Below, piece by piece: positions 42,704-54,009 of a DNA stretch of 59,586 nt. This DNA is from Betaproteobacteria bacterium (GTDB taxonomy: Bacteria; Pseudomonadota; Gammaproteobacteria; Burkholderiales; Rhodocyclaceae), in assembly GCA_016234745.1 (NCBI GenBank), contig JACRAR010000079.1, positions 1 through 59,586 of the forward strand, written 5' to 3'. The notes beneath the pieces were generated by a model that was not told where the DNA came from, searched no databases, and saw nothing but the letters and a program-made list of their open reading frames with translations. Positions within the stretch are counted from its first letter, which is position 1. Every line of letters begins with the position of its first letter. Made by a program: the position numbers and the translations under genes.

Positions 42704-45058
42704 TCAGGCAGGTAATTTTTTGCCGGGTAGTTGGCAGCCTTTGCGGGCACGGTGCAGCAGATATTTCGACAAGTTTGCGCCGGCCAAGGTCAGCATGGTC
42801 GACTTGCCCCGTTCCCGGCAAGGCAGCAGGAGACTTTGTCCATCGCAATAGCCGAGGCTGGCGAGAGTGCAGCCGCGATCCAGCGTCACGATGATCACAC
42901 CTCTTCCCTTGGCCAGGGTTTTCATTTCATCTGCGGCGAATACCAGCAAGCGTCCATTGCTGGCCGCGGCATAAATATGTGAACCGTTGGCGGGTACAGG
43001 AGTCAGCAGTGTTTCGCCTGCTTCCAGCGTCATGAAAGCCTTGCCCGCCTTGTTGCGGCCAATCAGATCGCCGAGTGTTGCAATGAATCCGTAGCCGCCT
43101 GAATTGGCGAACAGATACTGCGATTCCGGAGCTGCGGAAATCGCCTGGGCTATTTTGCCCCCTTCCTGGAACTCGACCAGGGTCGTCACGGGTACCCCGT
43201 CCCCTTTGCCACCGGGAATGGCCGCCACGGAGATGGTATAGGCTCTGCCTTTGCTGTCCAGCAGCAGCAAAGGCCAGGTGGTGCGCGTCTCGAATATGGC
43301 GAAGGCGCTGTCACCGGTTTTGTAACCGATGTTTTCGGTGGCAATGCCATGACCTTGCCGCGTGCGCAGCCAGCCGGCCTGGGAGAGGATCACGGTGACC
43401 GGCTCGTCCGGCACAGCCATCTTCAACTCGCTGCGCCCGCTGGGTGTTGCCGCGACAGCTTCGATCAAGGTACGGCGCCCGTCGCCGTGTTTCTTTGCAT
43501 CTGCCTCGATTTCCTTGATGATCGCCCGGGTCATCGCACTGCGGCTATCGAGCAGGGCTTGCAGTGATTTGCGCTCTGTCTGCAAATCAGCCAGCTCTTT
43601 TTCAATTCTGATGCCTTCAAGACGCGCCAATTGCCGCAAGCGAATTTCAAGGATGTCTTCGGCCTGCGCTGCCGAGAGTCCGAAAGATTCCATCAGACTG
43701 GTTTTGGGCTCGTCGGATTCCCGGATCACGCGTATCACTTCTTCAATGCGCAGGAAAGCGATCATGCGTCCGTCGCAGATGTGGATGCGCTTATCCACTT
43801 CGTCAAGGCGCAGACGGGTGCGTCGTTCGACTGTGAGATAGCGGAAATCCACCCACTCGGAAATGATTTGCCGCAGATTCTTCTGTTGCGGCTTGCCATC
43901 GCGGCCGATCATGGTCAGGTTGATCGATGCCGACACTTCCAGCGAAGTATTGGCCAGCAGCACGGCCATGAAGGCATCGGGGTCCTGGCGCGAGGATTTC
44001 GGTTCGAGCAGCAGACGCACCGCCTCCTTGTCGCTCGACTCGTCGCGCGCCAGGTCCAGGACGGAAAGCATGGCGGCCTTGAGGTTTTTCTGTTCCTGGG
44101 AAATGTCCTTCTTTCCCGCGCGGGGCTGCGGGTTGGTTGTGGACTCGATTTCAGACATGATCTGCGCCACGGAAACGCCATGCGGCAACTCGGTGACGAT
44201 GATGCGCCACTGGCCGCGGGCGAGGTCCTCGCGCCGCCAGCGGGCACGCAGGCGCAAGCTGCCGCGCCCGCTTTCATAGGCGTCGCGTATTGCGGTGGGA
44301 GGGGAAATAATCTGCCCGCCGCCGGGATAGTCCGGCCCTTGAATGTGCGCGAGCAACTCGCCGGTGGTTGCCGCCGGGTTGCGGATCAGGTGGATGGCCG
44401 CCTGCGCTACTTCGTTCAGATTGTGCGGCGGGATTTCGGTGGCCATGCCCACGGCGATCCCGGATGCGCCATTGAGCAGCACGAACGGCAGGCGGGCGGG
44501 GAGCAGCACTGGTTCCTTGAAGTTGCCATCGTAATTCGGCCGAAAATCGACGGTGCCGCGGTCGATCTCGGAGAGCAGCAATTCGGCGATGGGCGTCAGG
44601 CGAATCTCGGTGTAGCGCATGGCCGCGGCGCCGTCGCCATCTCGCGAACCGAAATTGCCCTGGCCGTCGGCGAGCGGGTAGCGCAGGCTGAAGTCCTGAG
44701 CGATTCTGACCATGGCGTCATACACCGAGGAATCGCCATGCGGGTGCAGTTTGCCGAGGACATCGCCAACCACCCGCGCCGACTTGACGTGCTTGGTCCC
44801 GGCGCGCAACCCCATTTCATGCATCGCATACAGGATGCGGCGCTGCACCGGTTTCTGCCCATCTTCCACCTGGGGCAGGGCGCGACTCTTGACCACCGAC
44901 ATGGCGTAAGCCAGGTAGGCCTGCTCGGCAAACAGATCGAGCGGCATGGCGTCGTCCGGCAGGCTCGCCGTCGGCGTGGCGCCAGGCAGGTCGGGTGGGG
45001 GGGGCGGCGGTTGCTGAGGAAGATTCGCTTCAGCGAACAGATCCGGAGTTTCGTTCAT
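42704..45058 (-). CDS. parC: DNA topoisomerase IV subunit A
   Basis: 784 residues. N-terminal breakage-reunion domain with catalytic Tyr in AAMRYTE. The quinolone region reads [12 protein letters not shown], with Ser and Asp at the two positions usually Ser and Glu/Asp. A tower and coiled-coil region ([21 protein letters not shown]) and a C-terminal beta-pinwheel with [17 protein letters not shown] and GRGVII-type blades follow. It starts in an ATGA overlap with parE. It decatenates daughter chromosomes. Confidence 0.95.
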   Translation of the reverse strand: MNETPDLFAEANLPQQPPPPPPDLPGATPTASLPDDAMPLDLFAEQAYLAYAMSVVKSRALPQVEDGQKPVQRRILYAMHEMGLRAGTKHVKSARVVGDVLGKLHPHGDSSVYDAMVRIAQDFSLRYPLADGQGNFGSRDGDGAAAMRYTEIRLTPIAELLLSEIDRGTVDFRPNYDGNFKEPVLLPARLPFVLLNGASGIAVGMATEIPPHNLNEVAQAAIHLIRNPAATTGELLAHIQGPDYPGGGQIISPPTAIRDAYESGRGSLRLRARWRREDLARGQWRIIVTELPHGVSVAQIMSEIESTTNPQPRAGKKDISQEQKNLKAAMLSVLDLARDESSDKEAVRLLLEPKSSRQDPDAFMAVLLANTSLEVSASINLTMIGRDGKPQQKNLRQIISEWVDFRYLTVERRTRLRLDEVDKRIHICDGRMIAFLRIEEVIRVIRESDEPKTSLMESFGLSAAQAEDILEIRLRQLARLEGIRIEKELADLQTERKSLQALLDSRSAMTRAIIKEIEADAKKHGDGRRTLIEAVAATPSGRSELKMAVPDEPVTVILSQAGWLRTRQGHGIATENIGYKTGDSAFAIFETRTTWPLLLLDSKGRAYTISVAAIPGGKGDGVPVTTLVEFQEGGKIAQAISAAPESQYLFANSGGYGFIATLGDLIGRNKAGKAFMTLEAGETLLTPVPANGSHIYAAASNGRLLVFAADEMKTLAKGRGVIIVTLDRGCTLASLGYCDGQSLLLPCRERGKSTMLTLAGANLSKYLLHRARKGCQLPGKKLPA

Positions 45059-47028
45059 AGATCAGCCTCCACTTTGTTGCCTTCGCGCTCCATCCATTCG
45101 CGTCGCCCGCCGGATTCGCCCTTGGCCATCAGCAAGGTAAACATGTTCCGGGTTTCCTGTTCCGCGCCGGGCCGCATGGATACGCGCAGCATCCTGCGCG
45201 TGACGGGGTCCATCGAGGTTTCCCGCAATTGTTGCGGATTCATCTCACCCAGTCCCTTGAAGCGCCCAACTTCGATGTGCTCGGGCCGGACCTTCTCCTT
45301 GGCCAGACGTTCCCGGATGGCTTCGAGTTCGCCTTCGTCGAGTGCATACAGGCGTCGCGCCGGCTTGCCTTTGCCCTGTGCCGCCACGTCGATGCGATAC
45401 AGTGGCGGCTGTGCAATCCAGATGTGCCCATGTGCGATCAGGAGCGGGAAATGCCGGTAGAACAGGGTCAGCAACAAGGTCTGGATATGGCTGCCATCGA
45501 CGTCGGCATCGGCCATGATAATGATCTTGCCGTAGCGCAGGTTGGCCAGCATGTTGTCGGTTGTTTCCGGAACATGCGGTTCGACACCCAGCGCCACGGC
45601 GATGTCGTGAATTTCGCGGTTGGCATAGAGTTGTCCGGCATCGATCTCAAAGGAGTTTTGTACCTTGCCGCGCAAGGGCAGGATGGCCTGTGTTTCACGG
45701 TCTCTGCCCTGCTTGGCCGAACCACCGGCACTATCGCCCTCTACCAGGAACAATTCGTTGACGGCGATATCCTCGGATTCGCAGTCGGAGAGTTTCCCTG
45801 GCAGCACCGCCACACCCGACGACTTGCGCTTCTCGACTTTCTGCGCTGATTTCTGCCTTGCCAGGGCCTGCCGGATGGCGGCTTCGGCGATCTGCTTGCC
45901 ATGCTCGACATGGCTGTTGAGCCAGCTTTCCAGCAGATCGCGCACCATGCCCGCGACCAGTTTGACGGCTTCCCGGCTGTTCAGCTTCTCCTTGATCTGC
46001 CCCTGAAACTGGGGGTCAAGCAGCCTGACCGAAAGGATGAAGGCCATGCGGCTACAGACATCCTCCTGCTGCATTTTCACGCCGCGTGGCAGCAGGGCAT
46101 GATGATCGACAAAGGATTTTACGGCTTCGAACACGCCGGCGCGCAGGCCGGATTCATGTGTTCCTCCCAGCGGCGTAGGAATCAGATTGACATAGGATTC
46201 GCAGGGTACGGCATCGGGATACCAGGCCAGCGCCCAGCATGCGCCTTCGCCAATGGCGTAATCGCCATCTTCCTCGGCGTATTTTTCGCCGGCGAACATC
46301 GGTGCGATGGGTTCGCTGTCAGCGGCGAGATCGGCCAGGTAGCCGGGTATGCCATTCGGATAATTCCAGGACTTGCTGACGATGCTTGCATCCGCCTGCT
46401 CGATGTCCAGCCTGACCGATACACCCGGCAACAGTACGGCCTTGGAGCGCAACACGCGTTCCAGCGTCGTCAGATTGAACTTCGGCGTATCGAAATATTT
46501 CGGGTTGGGCCACAGCCTGACGCGGGTTCCGCTGACTTTTCTGGATTCTCCGAGAATCTCGATGGCCGATACCTGCTCGCCGCCCTCGCTGAACGAGACG
46601 TGATGGATTTTGCCGTCGCGCCGCACTTCGACATCGACTCGCAAGGACAGGGCGTTGGTGACCGCCACACCGACGCCGTGCAGTCCCCCCGAAAACGCGT
46701 AGGCACTGTTGCCTTCACGCTTGTCGAATTTGCCGCCGGCGTGGAGTCGATTGAAAGCCAGGATCACCACGGGAATCTGTTCTTCCGGGTGCAGCCCGAT
46801 CGGGATGCCGCGCCCATCGTCGGTGACGGAGGCCGAGCCATCCTGATGCAGCAGGACGTGGATATTCTTGGCATAGCCTGCCAGGGCCTCGTCCGCCGAA
46901 TTGTCTATGACTTCCTGCAGGATGTGGGTTGGCGAACTGGTATCCGTATACATTCCGGGCCGTTCGCGCACCGGTTCGAGCCCTTTGAGGACACGGAATG
47001 AGGATTCGTTGTAAATCTGTTTTGCCAT
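45055..47028 (-). CDS. parE: DNA topoisomerase IV subunit B
   Basis: 657 residues, a GHKL ATPase: [13 protein letters not shown] binds Mg-[12 protein letters not shown] and [15 protein letters not shown] form the lid, and the Toprim part contains [25 protein letters not shown] and [16 protein letters not shown]. The C-terminal [19 protein letters not shown] is the family's tail. It starts the parE-parC-tlpA-like operon, divergent from srkA. Confidence 0.96.
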   Translation of the reverse strand: MAKQIYNESSFRVLKGLEPVRERPGMYTDTSSPTHILQEVIDNSADEALAGYAKNIHVLLHQDGSASVTDDGRGIPIGLHPEEQIPVVILAFNRLHAGGKFDKREGNSAYAFSGGLHGVGVAVTNALSLRVDVEVRRDGKIHHVSFSEGGEQVSAIEILGESRKVSGTRVRLWPNPKYFDTPKFNLTTLERVLRSKAVLLPGVSVRLDIEQADASIVSKSWNYPNGIPGYLADLAADSEPIAPMFAGEKYAEEDGDYAIGEGACWALAWYPDAVPCESYVNLIPTPLGGTHESGLRAGVFEAVKSFVDHHALLPRGVKMQQEDVCSRMAFILSVRLLDPQFQGQIKEKLNSREAVKLVAGMVRDLLESWLNSHVEHGKQIAEAAIRQALARQKSAQKVEKRKSSGVAVLPGKLSDCESEDIAVNELFLVEGDSAGGSAKQGRDRETQAILPLRGKVQNSFEIDAGQLYANREIHDIAVALGVEPHVPETTDNMLANLRYGKIIIMADADVDGSHIQTLLLTLFYRHFPLLIAHGHIWIAQPPLYRIDVAAQGKGKPARRLYALDEGELEAIRERLAKEKVRPEHIEVGRFKGLGEMNPQQLRETSMDPVTRRMLRVSMRPGAEQETRNMFTLLMAKGESGGRREWMEREGNKVEADL

Positions 47029-47089
47029 TACTTGTGACCCGTTATTTTGCTTGCGTGACCCCGGACTGCTTCGCCCCTACAATGCCGGC

Positions 47090-48103
47090 ATGAATTTACC
47101 AACAGCAACCCCCTATGCCTCGCTGACCCCGGATTGTGTCCTGAATGCGCTCGATAGCCTGAGTTGCCCGGAATATCGTGCAGACGGTCGTCTGCTGGCG
47201 TTGAACAGTTACGAAAACCGGGTTTATCTGCTCGGCCTGGAGTCCGGGCCGATGCTGGTGGCGAAATTTTATCGTGCCGGGCGCTGGTCCGACGCGGCGA
47301 TACTGGAGGAGCACGCTTTTGTTGAGGAGTTGGCTGCGCAGGAACTGCCCGTGGTGGCGCCGCTTCGCATCAACGGCATGACGTTGCACGCCCATGCCGG
47401 GCATCGCTTCGCGGTGTTTCCGAAAAGGGGTGGGCGCGCGCCGGAACTCGGCAATGCCCAAACGCTGGGCTGGATGGGGCGTTTTCTCGGCCGCATCCAC
47501 TCGATTGGCGCGCTGCGGCCTTTTATTTCCCGTCCGGCACTGGATATTGCCAGCTTCGGCGAAGAGCCGCGCGACTACCTGCTGGCCCACGATTTCGTTC
47601 CCGACGAATTGTTCGATACCTGGCAGAGCGTGGTGACGCAAGCCCTGGCGGGTGTGCGCCGCTGCTACGAGCGGGCTGGCGATGTGTCCATGTTGCGGCT
47701 GCATGGCGATTGCCATGGCGGCAATGTGTTGTGGACGGAGGAAGGCGAAGCGCCCGGTCCGCATTTTGTCGATTTTGACGACAGCCGCATGGGGCCGGCC
47801 GTGCAGGATCTGTGGATGCTCCTGTCGGGCGAGCGTGAGGAAATGCAGCGGCAGCTGGCGGAACTGCTGTCGGGCTATCGCCGCTTTTTCGATTTCGATC
47901 TGAGCGAACTGCATCTGCTGGAGGCTTTGCGCACGCTGCGCCTGATCCATTACGCCGCATGGTTGGCACGACGCTGGGACGACCCCGCCTTTCCGCAGGC
48001 ATTTCCCTGGTTCAATACGGTGCGTTACTGGCAAGATCGGATACTCGAATTGCGTGAGCAGATCGCATTGATGGACGAAGAACCGCTGAATCTCACCCTT
48101 TGA
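47090..48103 (+). CDS. srkA: Stress response kinase A (YihE/SrkA family)
   Basis: 337 residues from ATG 47090 ([21 protein letters not shown]). APH-like Ser/Thr kinase: [21 protein letters not shown] has the ATP-binding Lys, [14 protein letters not shown] the catalytic Asp, and [19 protein letters not shown] the metal-binding Asp. SrkA protects against stress-induced cell death in Escherichia coli. Its last 11 bases overlap the convergent suhB gene. Confidence 0.9.
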   Translation: MNLPTATPYASLTPDCVLNALDSLSCPEYRADGRLLALNSYENRVYLLGLESGPMLVAKFYRAGRWSDAAILEEHAFVEELAAQELPVVAPLRINGMTLHAHAGHRFAVFPKRGGRAPELGNAQTLGWMGRFLGRIHSIGALRPFISRPALDIASFGEEPRDYLLAHDFVPDELFDTWQSVVTQALAGVRRCYERAGDVSMLRLHGDCHGGNVLWTEEGEAPGPHFVDFDDSRMGPAVQDLWMLLSGEREEMQRQLAELLSGYRRFFDFDLSELHLLEALRTLRLIHYAAWLARRWDDPAFPQAFPWFNTVRYWQDRILELREQIALMDEEPLNLTL

Positions 48104-48890
48104 GCCTGGTGGTCAGGTGCGGCGTCATGATTTGCAGCAGTTGGGAAAACACTTTCGGATTGCCGGCAACGATGTTTCCGGACTGCATGTAAGCATGCTC
48201 ACCGTTGAGATCGCCGACCAGGCCGCCCGCCTCGGTGATCAGCAATGCGCCAGCGGCCAAGTCCCAGGGACTCAGTCCGAATTCCCAGAAACCATCGAGA
48301 CGGCCGCAGGCAACATAGGCAAGATCGAGCGAGGCGGCGCCGGGGCGGCGTAGACCGGAGGTTTTCTGGGTGAGGTCGCGGAAAATCGCGAGGTAGGCAT
48401 CGATATGGTCGAAGCTGCGGTAGGGGAAACCGGTGCCAATCAGCGCTTCATCCAGTTTGGTGCGTTTCGAGACGCGCAAGCGCTTTTCGTTGAGGAAGGC
48501 TCCCCCTCCCTTGCTGCCGGTAAACAGTTCGTTGCGATTGGTATCGAAAATCACAGCATGGGTTAGTACACCTTTGTGCGCCAGGGCAATCGAAACGGCA
48601 TACTGCGGGAAGCCATGGATGAAATTGGTCGTCCCATCCAACGGGTCGATGATCCATTGATAATCGGACTCGCCGGAACTGCCGGACTCTTCTGCTAAAA
48701 TTGCGTGGCTCGGATAGGCTTCACGTAAAACTTCGATGATCGCGCTTTCGGCGAGCTTATCTACCTCGGTGACATAATCGCTTTGCTGTTTTGCGCTGAC
48801 TTGCAGTTGGGAAATGTCCAGACTGGCGCGGCTGATGATCTGGCCGGCGCGTCTGGCCGCCTTGACGGCAGTGATGAGCATGGGATGCAT
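48093..48890 (-). CDS. suhB: Inositol-1-monophosphatase SuhB
   Basis: 265 residues. Metal-site motifs EESG ([11 protein letters not shown]), [17 protein letters not shown] and the C-terminal [22 protein letters not shown] are all intact. SuhB dephosphorylates inositol phosphates and also joins the ribosomal RNA antitermination complex in proteobacteria. It is divergent from trmJ (78 bases between starts), a frequent proteobacterial pairing. Confidence 0.93.
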   Translation of the reverse strand: MHPMLITAVKAARRAGQIISRASLDISQLQVSAKQQSDYVTEVDKLAESAIIEVLREAYPSHAILAEESGSSGESDYQWIIDPLDGTTNFIHGFPQYAVSIALAHKGVLTHAVIFDTNRNELFTGSKGGGAFLNEKRLRVSKRTKLDEALIGTGFPYRSFDHIDAYLAIFRDLTQKTSGLRRPGAASLDLAYVACGRLDGFWEFGLSPWDLAAGALLITEAGGLVGDLNGEHAYMQSGNIVAGNPKVFSQLLQIMTPHLTTRLKG

Positions 48891-48968
48891 GGGAGGTTCC
48901 GCTGGTGATCAGCCGCGGGCCAGTGCCTGGAAAAGGTCGAGGCCGTTCGGCAAAGTGGGAATTTTAGT

Positions 48969-49751
48969 ATGAACAGCCCTTCGCCGCTTGAGCACATCCG
49001 AATTGTTCTCTCCCGAACCAGCCACCCCGGCAATATCGGGGCAGCGGCGCGCGCCATGAAGACTATGGGCTTGACGAACCTCACTCTGGTCGATCCCAAG
49101 CTGTTTCCCCACCCTGATGCAGAAGCGCGCGCCTCAGGCGCTACCGATGTGCTGGCAAGCGCGTATGTTTGCGCCTCTTTGCAGGAGGCGTTGCGCGGCA
49201 CGGTGCTTGTCGCGGGCCTGAGCGCGCGACGGCGCGATCTTGCCGCACCGTTTCGTTGGGCACGTGATGGGGCTGCCGAATTGCTGGCCGAAATTCGTCC
49301 AGACGATCAGCTGGCAACCGAAGTTGCCCTGGTTTTTGGCAATGAAACTTCCGGACTTTCCAATGAAGAACTGGCTTTGTGCCATTTCCCCATCATGATT
49401 CCGGCCAATCCTGGATATTCCTCCCTCAATCTTGGCGCCGCAGTGCAACTGATGTGCTACGAATTGCGCTTGGCAGCCGGATCGCCTGGAACTGCACCCA
49501 GCGGCGATGCCGTGCTTGCCACGGCGGATGAAGTCGAAGGTTTTCATGCCCATCTTGAACGCGTCGCCATCGCCAGCGGCTTTCTTGATCCGGCCCAGCC
49601 CAAACGCTTGCTGCCCAGGCTGCGTCGATTGTTCGGACGGGCCCGGCTGGAGCATGAGGAGGTCAGCATCTTGCGTGGGCTGCTGACGACTTTGGAAAAA
49701 CCAAAATTGCGACGCTCGGCAAAATCCTCGGATGGACTCAAGAAAAGTTGA
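48969..49751 (+). CDS. trmJ: tRNA (cytidine/uridine-2'-O)-methyltransferase TrmJ
   Basis: 260 residues with the SPOUT knot: IRIVLSRTSHPGNIGAAARAMKTMG in parts, LVFGNETSGLSNEEL, and IPANPGYSSLNLGAAVQLMCYEL. A C-terminal extension (about 175-260) is typical of TrmJ, which methylates position 32 of several tRNAs. The Lys/Ser-rich tail ends SDGLKKS. cysE follows after a gap that holds palindromic repeats. Confidence 0.92.
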   Translation: MNSPSPLEHIRIVLSRTSHPGNIGAAARAMKTMGLTNLTLVDPKLFPHPDAEARASGATDVLASAYVCASLQEALRGTVLVAGLSARRRDLAAPFRWARDGAAELLAEIRPDDQLATEVALVFGNETSGLSNEELALCHFPIMIPANPGYSSLNLGAAVQLMCYELRLAAGSPGTAPSGDAVLATADEVEGFHAHLERVAIASGFLDPAQPKRLLPRLRRLFGRARLEHEEVSILRGLLTTLEKPKLRRSAKSSDGLKKS

Positions 49752-49776
49752 CCCCTAGCACGGGGATATCTATATT

Positions 49777-49833
49777 CAGTACCCTAGAACCGAAGGCGGG
49801 CGCTGGTGCCCGCATCTGTTGCTGAGGTACCAG
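49777..49833. repeat. 57-bp palindromic element, two units head to head
   Basis: Two units related to those at 22297 and 42131 meet at a shared CTGG (49803-49806): GCGGGC (49796-49801) and GCCCGC (49808-49813) form the central inverted repeat, and GTACC/GGTACC mark the outer ends. The right unit reads CTGGTGCCCGCATCTGTTGC. The order is the reverse of the 22297 element (GCCCG ends inside rather than outside). It fills the trmJ-cysE gap, with further CTAG-containing sequence at 49752-49764. Confidence 0.6.
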
Positions 49834-49855
49834 ACATTACTTATGAATAAGACCC

Positions 49856-50608
49856 ATGTTTAAGCATCTGCGTGAAGATATCGCTTGTGTTTTCGAACGC
49901 GACCCCGCTGCCCGCTCGTCCTGGGAGGTGCTGACTTGCTATCCGGGATTACACGCACTGCAGTTGCACCGACTGTCACACTGGCTGTGGGGCGTGCGAC
50001 TGCGCTGGCTGGCGCGTTGGCTGTCGCATTGGGGGCGATGGGTGACTGGAATAGAAATCCATCCCGGCGCCACCATAGGACGGCGGTTTTTCATCGATCA
50101 CGGGATGGGGGTGGTGATCGGTGAAACAGCCGAAATCCATGATGACTGTACGCTTTATCATGGTGTCACTCTGGGGGGAACATCCTGGAGCAAAGGCAAG
50201 CGCCATCCGACCCTGCAGCGTGGAGTCGTCATCGGTGCGGGTGCCAAGGTGCTGGGTCCGCTGACTGTCGGCGAAGGTGCCAGGGTCGGCTCGAATGCCG
50301 TGGTGGTGCGCGATGTGCCGCCAGGAGCAACGGCGGTGGGTATTCCGGCGCGCATCATTACTTCGGAACGCGACCAGTTTCGTGAAGAGAAGGCTGAAAA
50401 GATGGGTTTTTCCGCCTACGCGGTCACGCGTACCGAAGACGATCCGGTTGCCAAAGCAATCCATGGTTTGCTCGACCATGCCGTGGAAACCGACCGACGC
50501 ATTGAGCATCTGCTGGAATTGCTTGAAAAAGCCGGCGTTTCCCTGGAAGATCAGGTCGCCACGGCGGACAAATTCGATCCAAATTATTTAAGCAAGATAG
50601 TTGACTAA
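49856..50608 (+). CDS. cysE: Serine O-acetyltransferase
   Basis: 250 residues. The N-terminal helical part ([21 protein letters not shown]) precedes left-handed beta-helix hexapeptide repeats ([29 protein letters not shown] in pieces, [25 protein letters not shown] in pieces). The catalytic His is in FIDHGMG. It acetylates serine for cysteine synthesis, the sulfur source for the isc genes that follow. The C-terminal 80 residues are longer than in short CysE forms. Its last codons overlap the isc promoter. Confidence 0.93.
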   Translation: MFKHLREDIACVFERDPAARSSWEVLTCYPGLHALQLHRLSHWLWGVRLRWLARWLSHWGRWVTGIEIHPGATIGRRFFIDHGMGVVIGETAEIHDDCTLYHGVTLGGTSWSKGKRHPTLQRGVVIGAGAKVLGPLTVGEGARVGSNAVVVRDVPPGATAVGIPARIITSERDQFREEKAEKMGFSAYAVTRTEDDPVAKAIHGLLDHAVETDRRIEHLLELLEKAGVSLEDQVATADKFDPNYLSKIVD

Positions 50609-50629
50609 ATTAATCGGGATTAGTATAGT
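50597..50629 (+). promoter_or_regulatory. isc operon promoter with IscR type 1 site
   Basis: TTGACT (50601-50606), 17-base spacer, TATAGT (50624-50629). Positions 50597-50621 fit 22 of 25 positions of the E. coli IscR type 1 consensus (ATASYYGACT then RWWWYAGTC then RRSTAT), the left half without a mismatch. IscR carrying a 2Fe-2S cluster should repress from here. The site starts inside the cysE coding sequence. Confidence 0.8.
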
Positions 50630-50689
50630 GACCATACCCAATCTCTGAACATTGGGCTCGATGATTTCCCTAATGAAATGAGGTGAATT

Positions 50690-51184
50690 ATGAAGCTGAC
50701 AACAAAAGGACGTTTTGCAGTGACTGCGATGATTGATCTGGCGCTGCGCCAGGACGACGGGCCGGTTGCACTGGCCGGAATCAGTGATCGTCAAAAGATT
50801 TCCTTGTCGTACCTTGAACAACTATTTGGCAAATTGCGGCGCTGCGCCCTGGTATCCAGCGTGCGCGGTCCAGGCGGCGGGTATTGTCTGGCCAAACCCG
50901 CCCTGGAGATCTCCGTGGCCGACATCATCCGTGCCGTGGACGAACCGCTCGACGCAACACTCTGTAACGGCAAGGCCAATTGCCTGGATGAAGAGCCCTG
51001 CATGACCCACCAGTTATGGACGACGCTGACCAATCGCATGCTCGACTATCTGAGTTCCGTTACGCTGTCCGAACTGGTCGAGCAGCAGCGCAGCAAGATC
51101 GGCAGCACTGAGCTCAAGCGCGAACGCGAGCAGCGCATCCAGCAGCGCAGGCCGCGCCGGACCATCTCTGTCGCGACAGTTTGA
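50690..51184 (+). CDS. iscR: Fe-S cluster assembly transcriptional regulator IscR
   Basis: 164 residues, Rrf2 family. Winged helix at 1-80 (MKLTTKGRFAVTAMIDLALR), cluster ligands in LCNGKANCLDEEPCMTHQLW (three Cys about residues 92-104). GAGGTGAATT precedes the ATG. It should autoregulate the operon through the site at 50597. An Arg-rich tail of about 30 residues (REREQRIQQRRPRR) ends the protein. Confidence 0.95.
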   Translation: MKLTTKGRFAVTAMIDLALRQDDGPVALAGISDRQKISLSYLEQLFGKLRRCALVSSVRGPGGGYCLAKPALEISVADIIRAVDEPLDATLCNGKANCLDEEPCMTHQLWTTLTNRMLDYLSSVTLSELVEQQRSKIGSTELKREREQRIQQRRPRRTISVATV

Positions 51185-51196
51185 ACTAATCATCGT

Positions 51197-52372
51197 ATGT
51201 TTGCGCCTGTCTACTTCGACTGTAATGCGACGACTCCCCTCGATCCGAGGGTGTTGCAAGCGATGCTGCCATATCTGGACGATCAGGCAGGCTACGGCAA
51301 CGCTTCCAGCCGTCACGAGTATGGTCGCAAAGCACGCCAGGCGATTGACGAGGCGCGCCAGCAGGTGGCGGCCGCAGTGGGTGCCGCTGCCAGCGAGGTG
51401 GTGTTCACCAGCGGCGGCAGCGAAGCTAACAACCTGTTCCTCAAGGGGGCTGCAGCAGCCATCAAACCGGGCCCGACGCCGCTGCATCTGGCCATATCCG
51501 CCGTTGAACATCCGAGCGTGCGCGAGCCCGCGCGGGAGCTTGCGCGCCAGGGTTGGCACCTGCATGAAGTCCCGGTCGACCAGGACGGCCGGCTGAGCAA
51601 GGATGAATTCGCCCAGACTCTGGCTTGCCGTCCGCGTCTGCTATCGGTGATGCTCGCCAATAATGAGACGGGTGTTCTGCAAGACGTTGTTTCACTGGCG
51701 CAGCAGGCGCAGCCTCTGGGTTGCTGGTTCCACACCGACGCCGTGCAGGCGCCGGGCAAACTGTTGCTGAACTTTCGCGAATTGAACACTGCCGGTGTCC
51801 ATGCCATGAGCATTGCCGCCCACAAGATACGCGGACCCAAGGGCGCCGGCGCGCTGGTGCTGGACAAGCGCCTCGATTTGCGTCCGCTGATTGCCGGCGG
51901 CGGCCATGAACACGGCCTGCGTTCAGGGACCGAGAATGTTGCCGCCATCGTCGGATTTGGCCGCGCTTGCGAATTGATTAATGCCAATCTGGTGCAAGAC
52001 AGCGCTGCGTTGCTGGCATTGCGCAAGCAACTCGAGCAAGGCTTGGTTGCCTTGGGCGCCATCATTTTTGCGCAGACTGCCGAGCGTTTGCCCAACACTG
52101 TTTATTTTGCCTTGCCGGGTATCGATGGCGAGACCCTGGTAGGCAAGCTTGATCGTGCCGGTTACGCGGTTGCCAGCGGTTCCGCCTGTTCCAGCGCGCA
52201 GCCTGAAGCATCGCACGTCTTGCGGGCGATGTCGGTCGCCGACGAACTGGCGCGCGGCGCAGTGCGCATCAGCCTGGGCAGGGAAAACACTGCGGCGCAG
52301 GTCGCCGATTTCCTGCTGGTACTTGGCGATACCGCATTCAAATTGCGGCGCCTGACGGCACTGGCCGGCTAA
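51197..52372 (+). CDS. Second cysteine desulfurase (NifS/IscS-like)
   Basis: 391 residues. PLP Lys is in [12 protein letters not shown], and the catalytic Cys in [17 protein letters not shown] near residue 327. The N-terminus [23 protein letters not shown] matches the family. It lies 12 bases after iscR and 28 bases before canonical iscS, to which it is clearly but only moderately similar. Its shorter Cys loop and missing IscU-docking tail suggest a different sulfur acceptor (inference). Confidence 0.9.
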   Translation: MFAPVYFDCNATTPLDPRVLQAMLPYLDDQAGYGNASSRHEYGRKARQAIDEARQQVAAAVGAAASEVVFTSGGSEANNLFLKGAAAAIKPGPTPLHLAISAVEHPSVREPARELARQGWHLHEVPVDQDGRLSKDEFAQTLACRPRLLSVMLANNETGVLQDVVSLAQQAQPLGCWFHTDAVQAPGKLLLNFRELNTAGVHAMSIAAHKIRGPKGAGALVLDKRLDLRPLIAGGGHEHGLRSGTENVAAIVGFGRACELINANLVQDSAALLALRKQLEQGLVALGAIIFAQTAERLPNTVYFALPGIDGETLVGKLDRAGYAVASGSACSSAQPEASHVLRAMSVADELARGAVRISLGRENTAAQVADFLLVLGDTAFKLRRLTALAG

Positions 52373-52400
52373 CACATTACGATTCAATCTGGAGTGGAAA

Positions 52401-53612
52401 ATGCTTAAATTCCCAATCTATCTCGATTACTCGGCGACCACACCAGTCGATCCGCGCGTGGCCGAGAAAATGATCCCTTACCTCACCGAAAAATTCGGTA
52501 ATCCTGCCAGCCGCTCGCATGCCTTCGGCTGGGAGGCCGAGGCGGCGGTCGAGGAAGCGCGCGAGCAAGTGGCGGCCCTGGTGGGGGCAGATTCGAAGGA
52601 AATCATCTGGACTTCCGGCGCGACCGAGTCCAACAACCTTGCCATCAAGGGTGCAGCGCACTTTTATTCCGGCAAGGGCAAGCATCTGATCACCGTCTCC
52701 ACCGAGCATAAAGCGGTGCTCGATACGATGCGCGAGCTGGAACGGCAGGGTTTTGAAGCCAGTTACCTGGAGCCGCAGGAAAACGGATTGATTACGCTTG
52801 ATCAATTGAAGGCGGCGTTGCGCCCGGACACGATTCTGGTTTCAGTCATGGCGGTGAATAATGAAATCGGCGTGATCCAACCGATCGCCGAGATCGGCGA
52901 ACTCTGCCGCGAAAAAGGAATTATTTTTCACGTCGATGCGGCCCAGGCCACGGGCAAGATGCCGCTCGACCTGGCACAACTCAAGGTGGACCTGATGTCC
53001 TTTTCGGCGCACAAGACCTATGGCCCGAAAGGCATCGGCGCGCTCTACGTGCGGCGCAAGCCGCGCATCCGCCTTGAGGCGCAGATGCATGGCGGCGGCC
53101 ATGAGCGCGGCTTGCGCTCGGGGACGCTGGCGACGCATCAGATCGTCGGCATGGGCGAAGCCTTTCGTATCGCCCGCGAGGAAATGGCGAGCGAGAACGC
53201 GCGCATCGGCAAACTGCGCGACAAGCTGCTCAAGGGACTCACCGACATTCCCGAGACCTATGTGAATGGCGACATGGCGCAGCGCGTACCGCACAACCTG
53301 AATATCAGCTTCAATTTCGTCGAGGGCGAATCGCTCATCATGGCGATCAAGGACATCGCCGTTTCTTCAGGATCGGCATGCACTTCTGCCAGCCTTGAGC
53401 CTTCCTATGTGTTGCGTGCATTGGGACGCTCCGACGAACTGGCACACAGTTCAATCCGCTTTACCCTGGGTCGCTTTACGACGGACGAGGAAATCGATTT
53501 CACCATCAAGCTCCTGCATGCGAAAATCGCGAAATTGCGCGAGCTGTCGCCGCTGTGGGAAATGTTTCAGGACGGCATCGATCTGAACACGGTTCAGTGG
53601 GCCGCACACTAG
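52401..53612 (+). CDS. iscS: Cysteine desulfurase IscS
   Basis: 403 residues, the standard IscS length. PLP Lys in [12 protein letters not shown]; persulfide Cys in [21 protein letters not shown]; and the C-terminal end [20 protein letters not shown] is the IscS-specific tail that docks IscU. It donates sulfur to IscU and to tRNA thiolation enzymes. TGGAGTGG precedes the ATG. Confidence 0.96.
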   Translation: MLKFPIYLDYSATTPVDPRVAEKMIPYLTEKFGNPASRSHAFGWEAEAAVEEAREQVAALVGADSKEIIWTSGATESNNLAIKGAAHFYSGKGKHLITVSTEHKAVLDTMRELERQGFEASYLEPQENGLITLDQLKAALRPDTILVSVMAVNNEIGVIQPIAEIGELCREKGIIFHVDAAQATGKMPLDLAQLKVDLMSFSAHKTYGPKGIGALYVRRKPRIRLEAQMHGGGHERGLRSGTLATHQIVGMGEAFRIAREEMASENARIGKLRDKLLKGLTDIPETYVNGDMAQRVPHNLNISFNFVEGESLIMAIKDIAVSSGSACTSASLEPSYVLRALGRSDELAHSSIRFTLGRFTTDEEIDFTIKLLHAKIAKLRELSPLWEMFQDGIDLNTVQWAAH

Positions 53613-53623
53613 GAGAAAAACAA

Positions 53624-54007
53624 ATGGCATATAGCGAAAAAGTCCTCGACCACTACGAGAACCCCCGTAATGTCGGCGCTTTCGGCAAGGAAGACGGCGA
53701 TGTCGGCACCGGCATGGTGGGCGCACCCGCCTGCGGCGACGTCATGAAGCTGCAAATCAAGGTCGGCAAGGATGGCGTCATCGAGGACGCCAAGTTCAAG
53801 ACTTACGGTTGCGGTTCGGCGATCGCCTCATCCTCCCTGGTCACCGAATGGGTCAAAGGCAAGACCCTCGATCAGGCGCTGGATATCAAGAACACCCATA
53901 TCGCCGAGGAACTGGCACTGCCGCCGGTAAAAATCCATTGCTCGATCCTGGCCGAGGATGCGATCAAGGCGGCGGTGGCAGATTACAAGCATAAGCACGG
54001 AGCCTGA
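53624..54007 (+). CDS. iscU: Fe-S cluster scaffold IscU
   Basis: 127 residues, [18 protein letters not shown]. The three cluster Cys are in [21 protein letters not shown] and [11 protein letters not shown], with Asp next to the first. The LPPVK motif recognised by HscA is intact just before the third Cys. AGGAGAAAAAC gives a strong ribosome site. A longer frame overlapping iscS was rejected. Confidence 0.97.
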   Translation: MAYSEKVLDHYENPRNVGAFGKEDGDVGTGMVGAPACGDVMKLQIKVGKDGVIEDAKFKTYGCGSAIASSSLVTEWVKGKTLDQALDIKNTHIAEELALPPVKIHCSILAEDAIKAAVADYKHKHGA

Positions 54008-54009
54008 AC

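Noticed and set aside
43631-45460. 609-codon open frame antisense to parC
   Set aside because: An antisense shadow of GC-biased codons; the parC frame encodes all topoisomerase IV motifs.
45901-47001. 366-codon open frame antisense to parE
   Set aside because: Shadow frame; parE on the other strand is fully supported.
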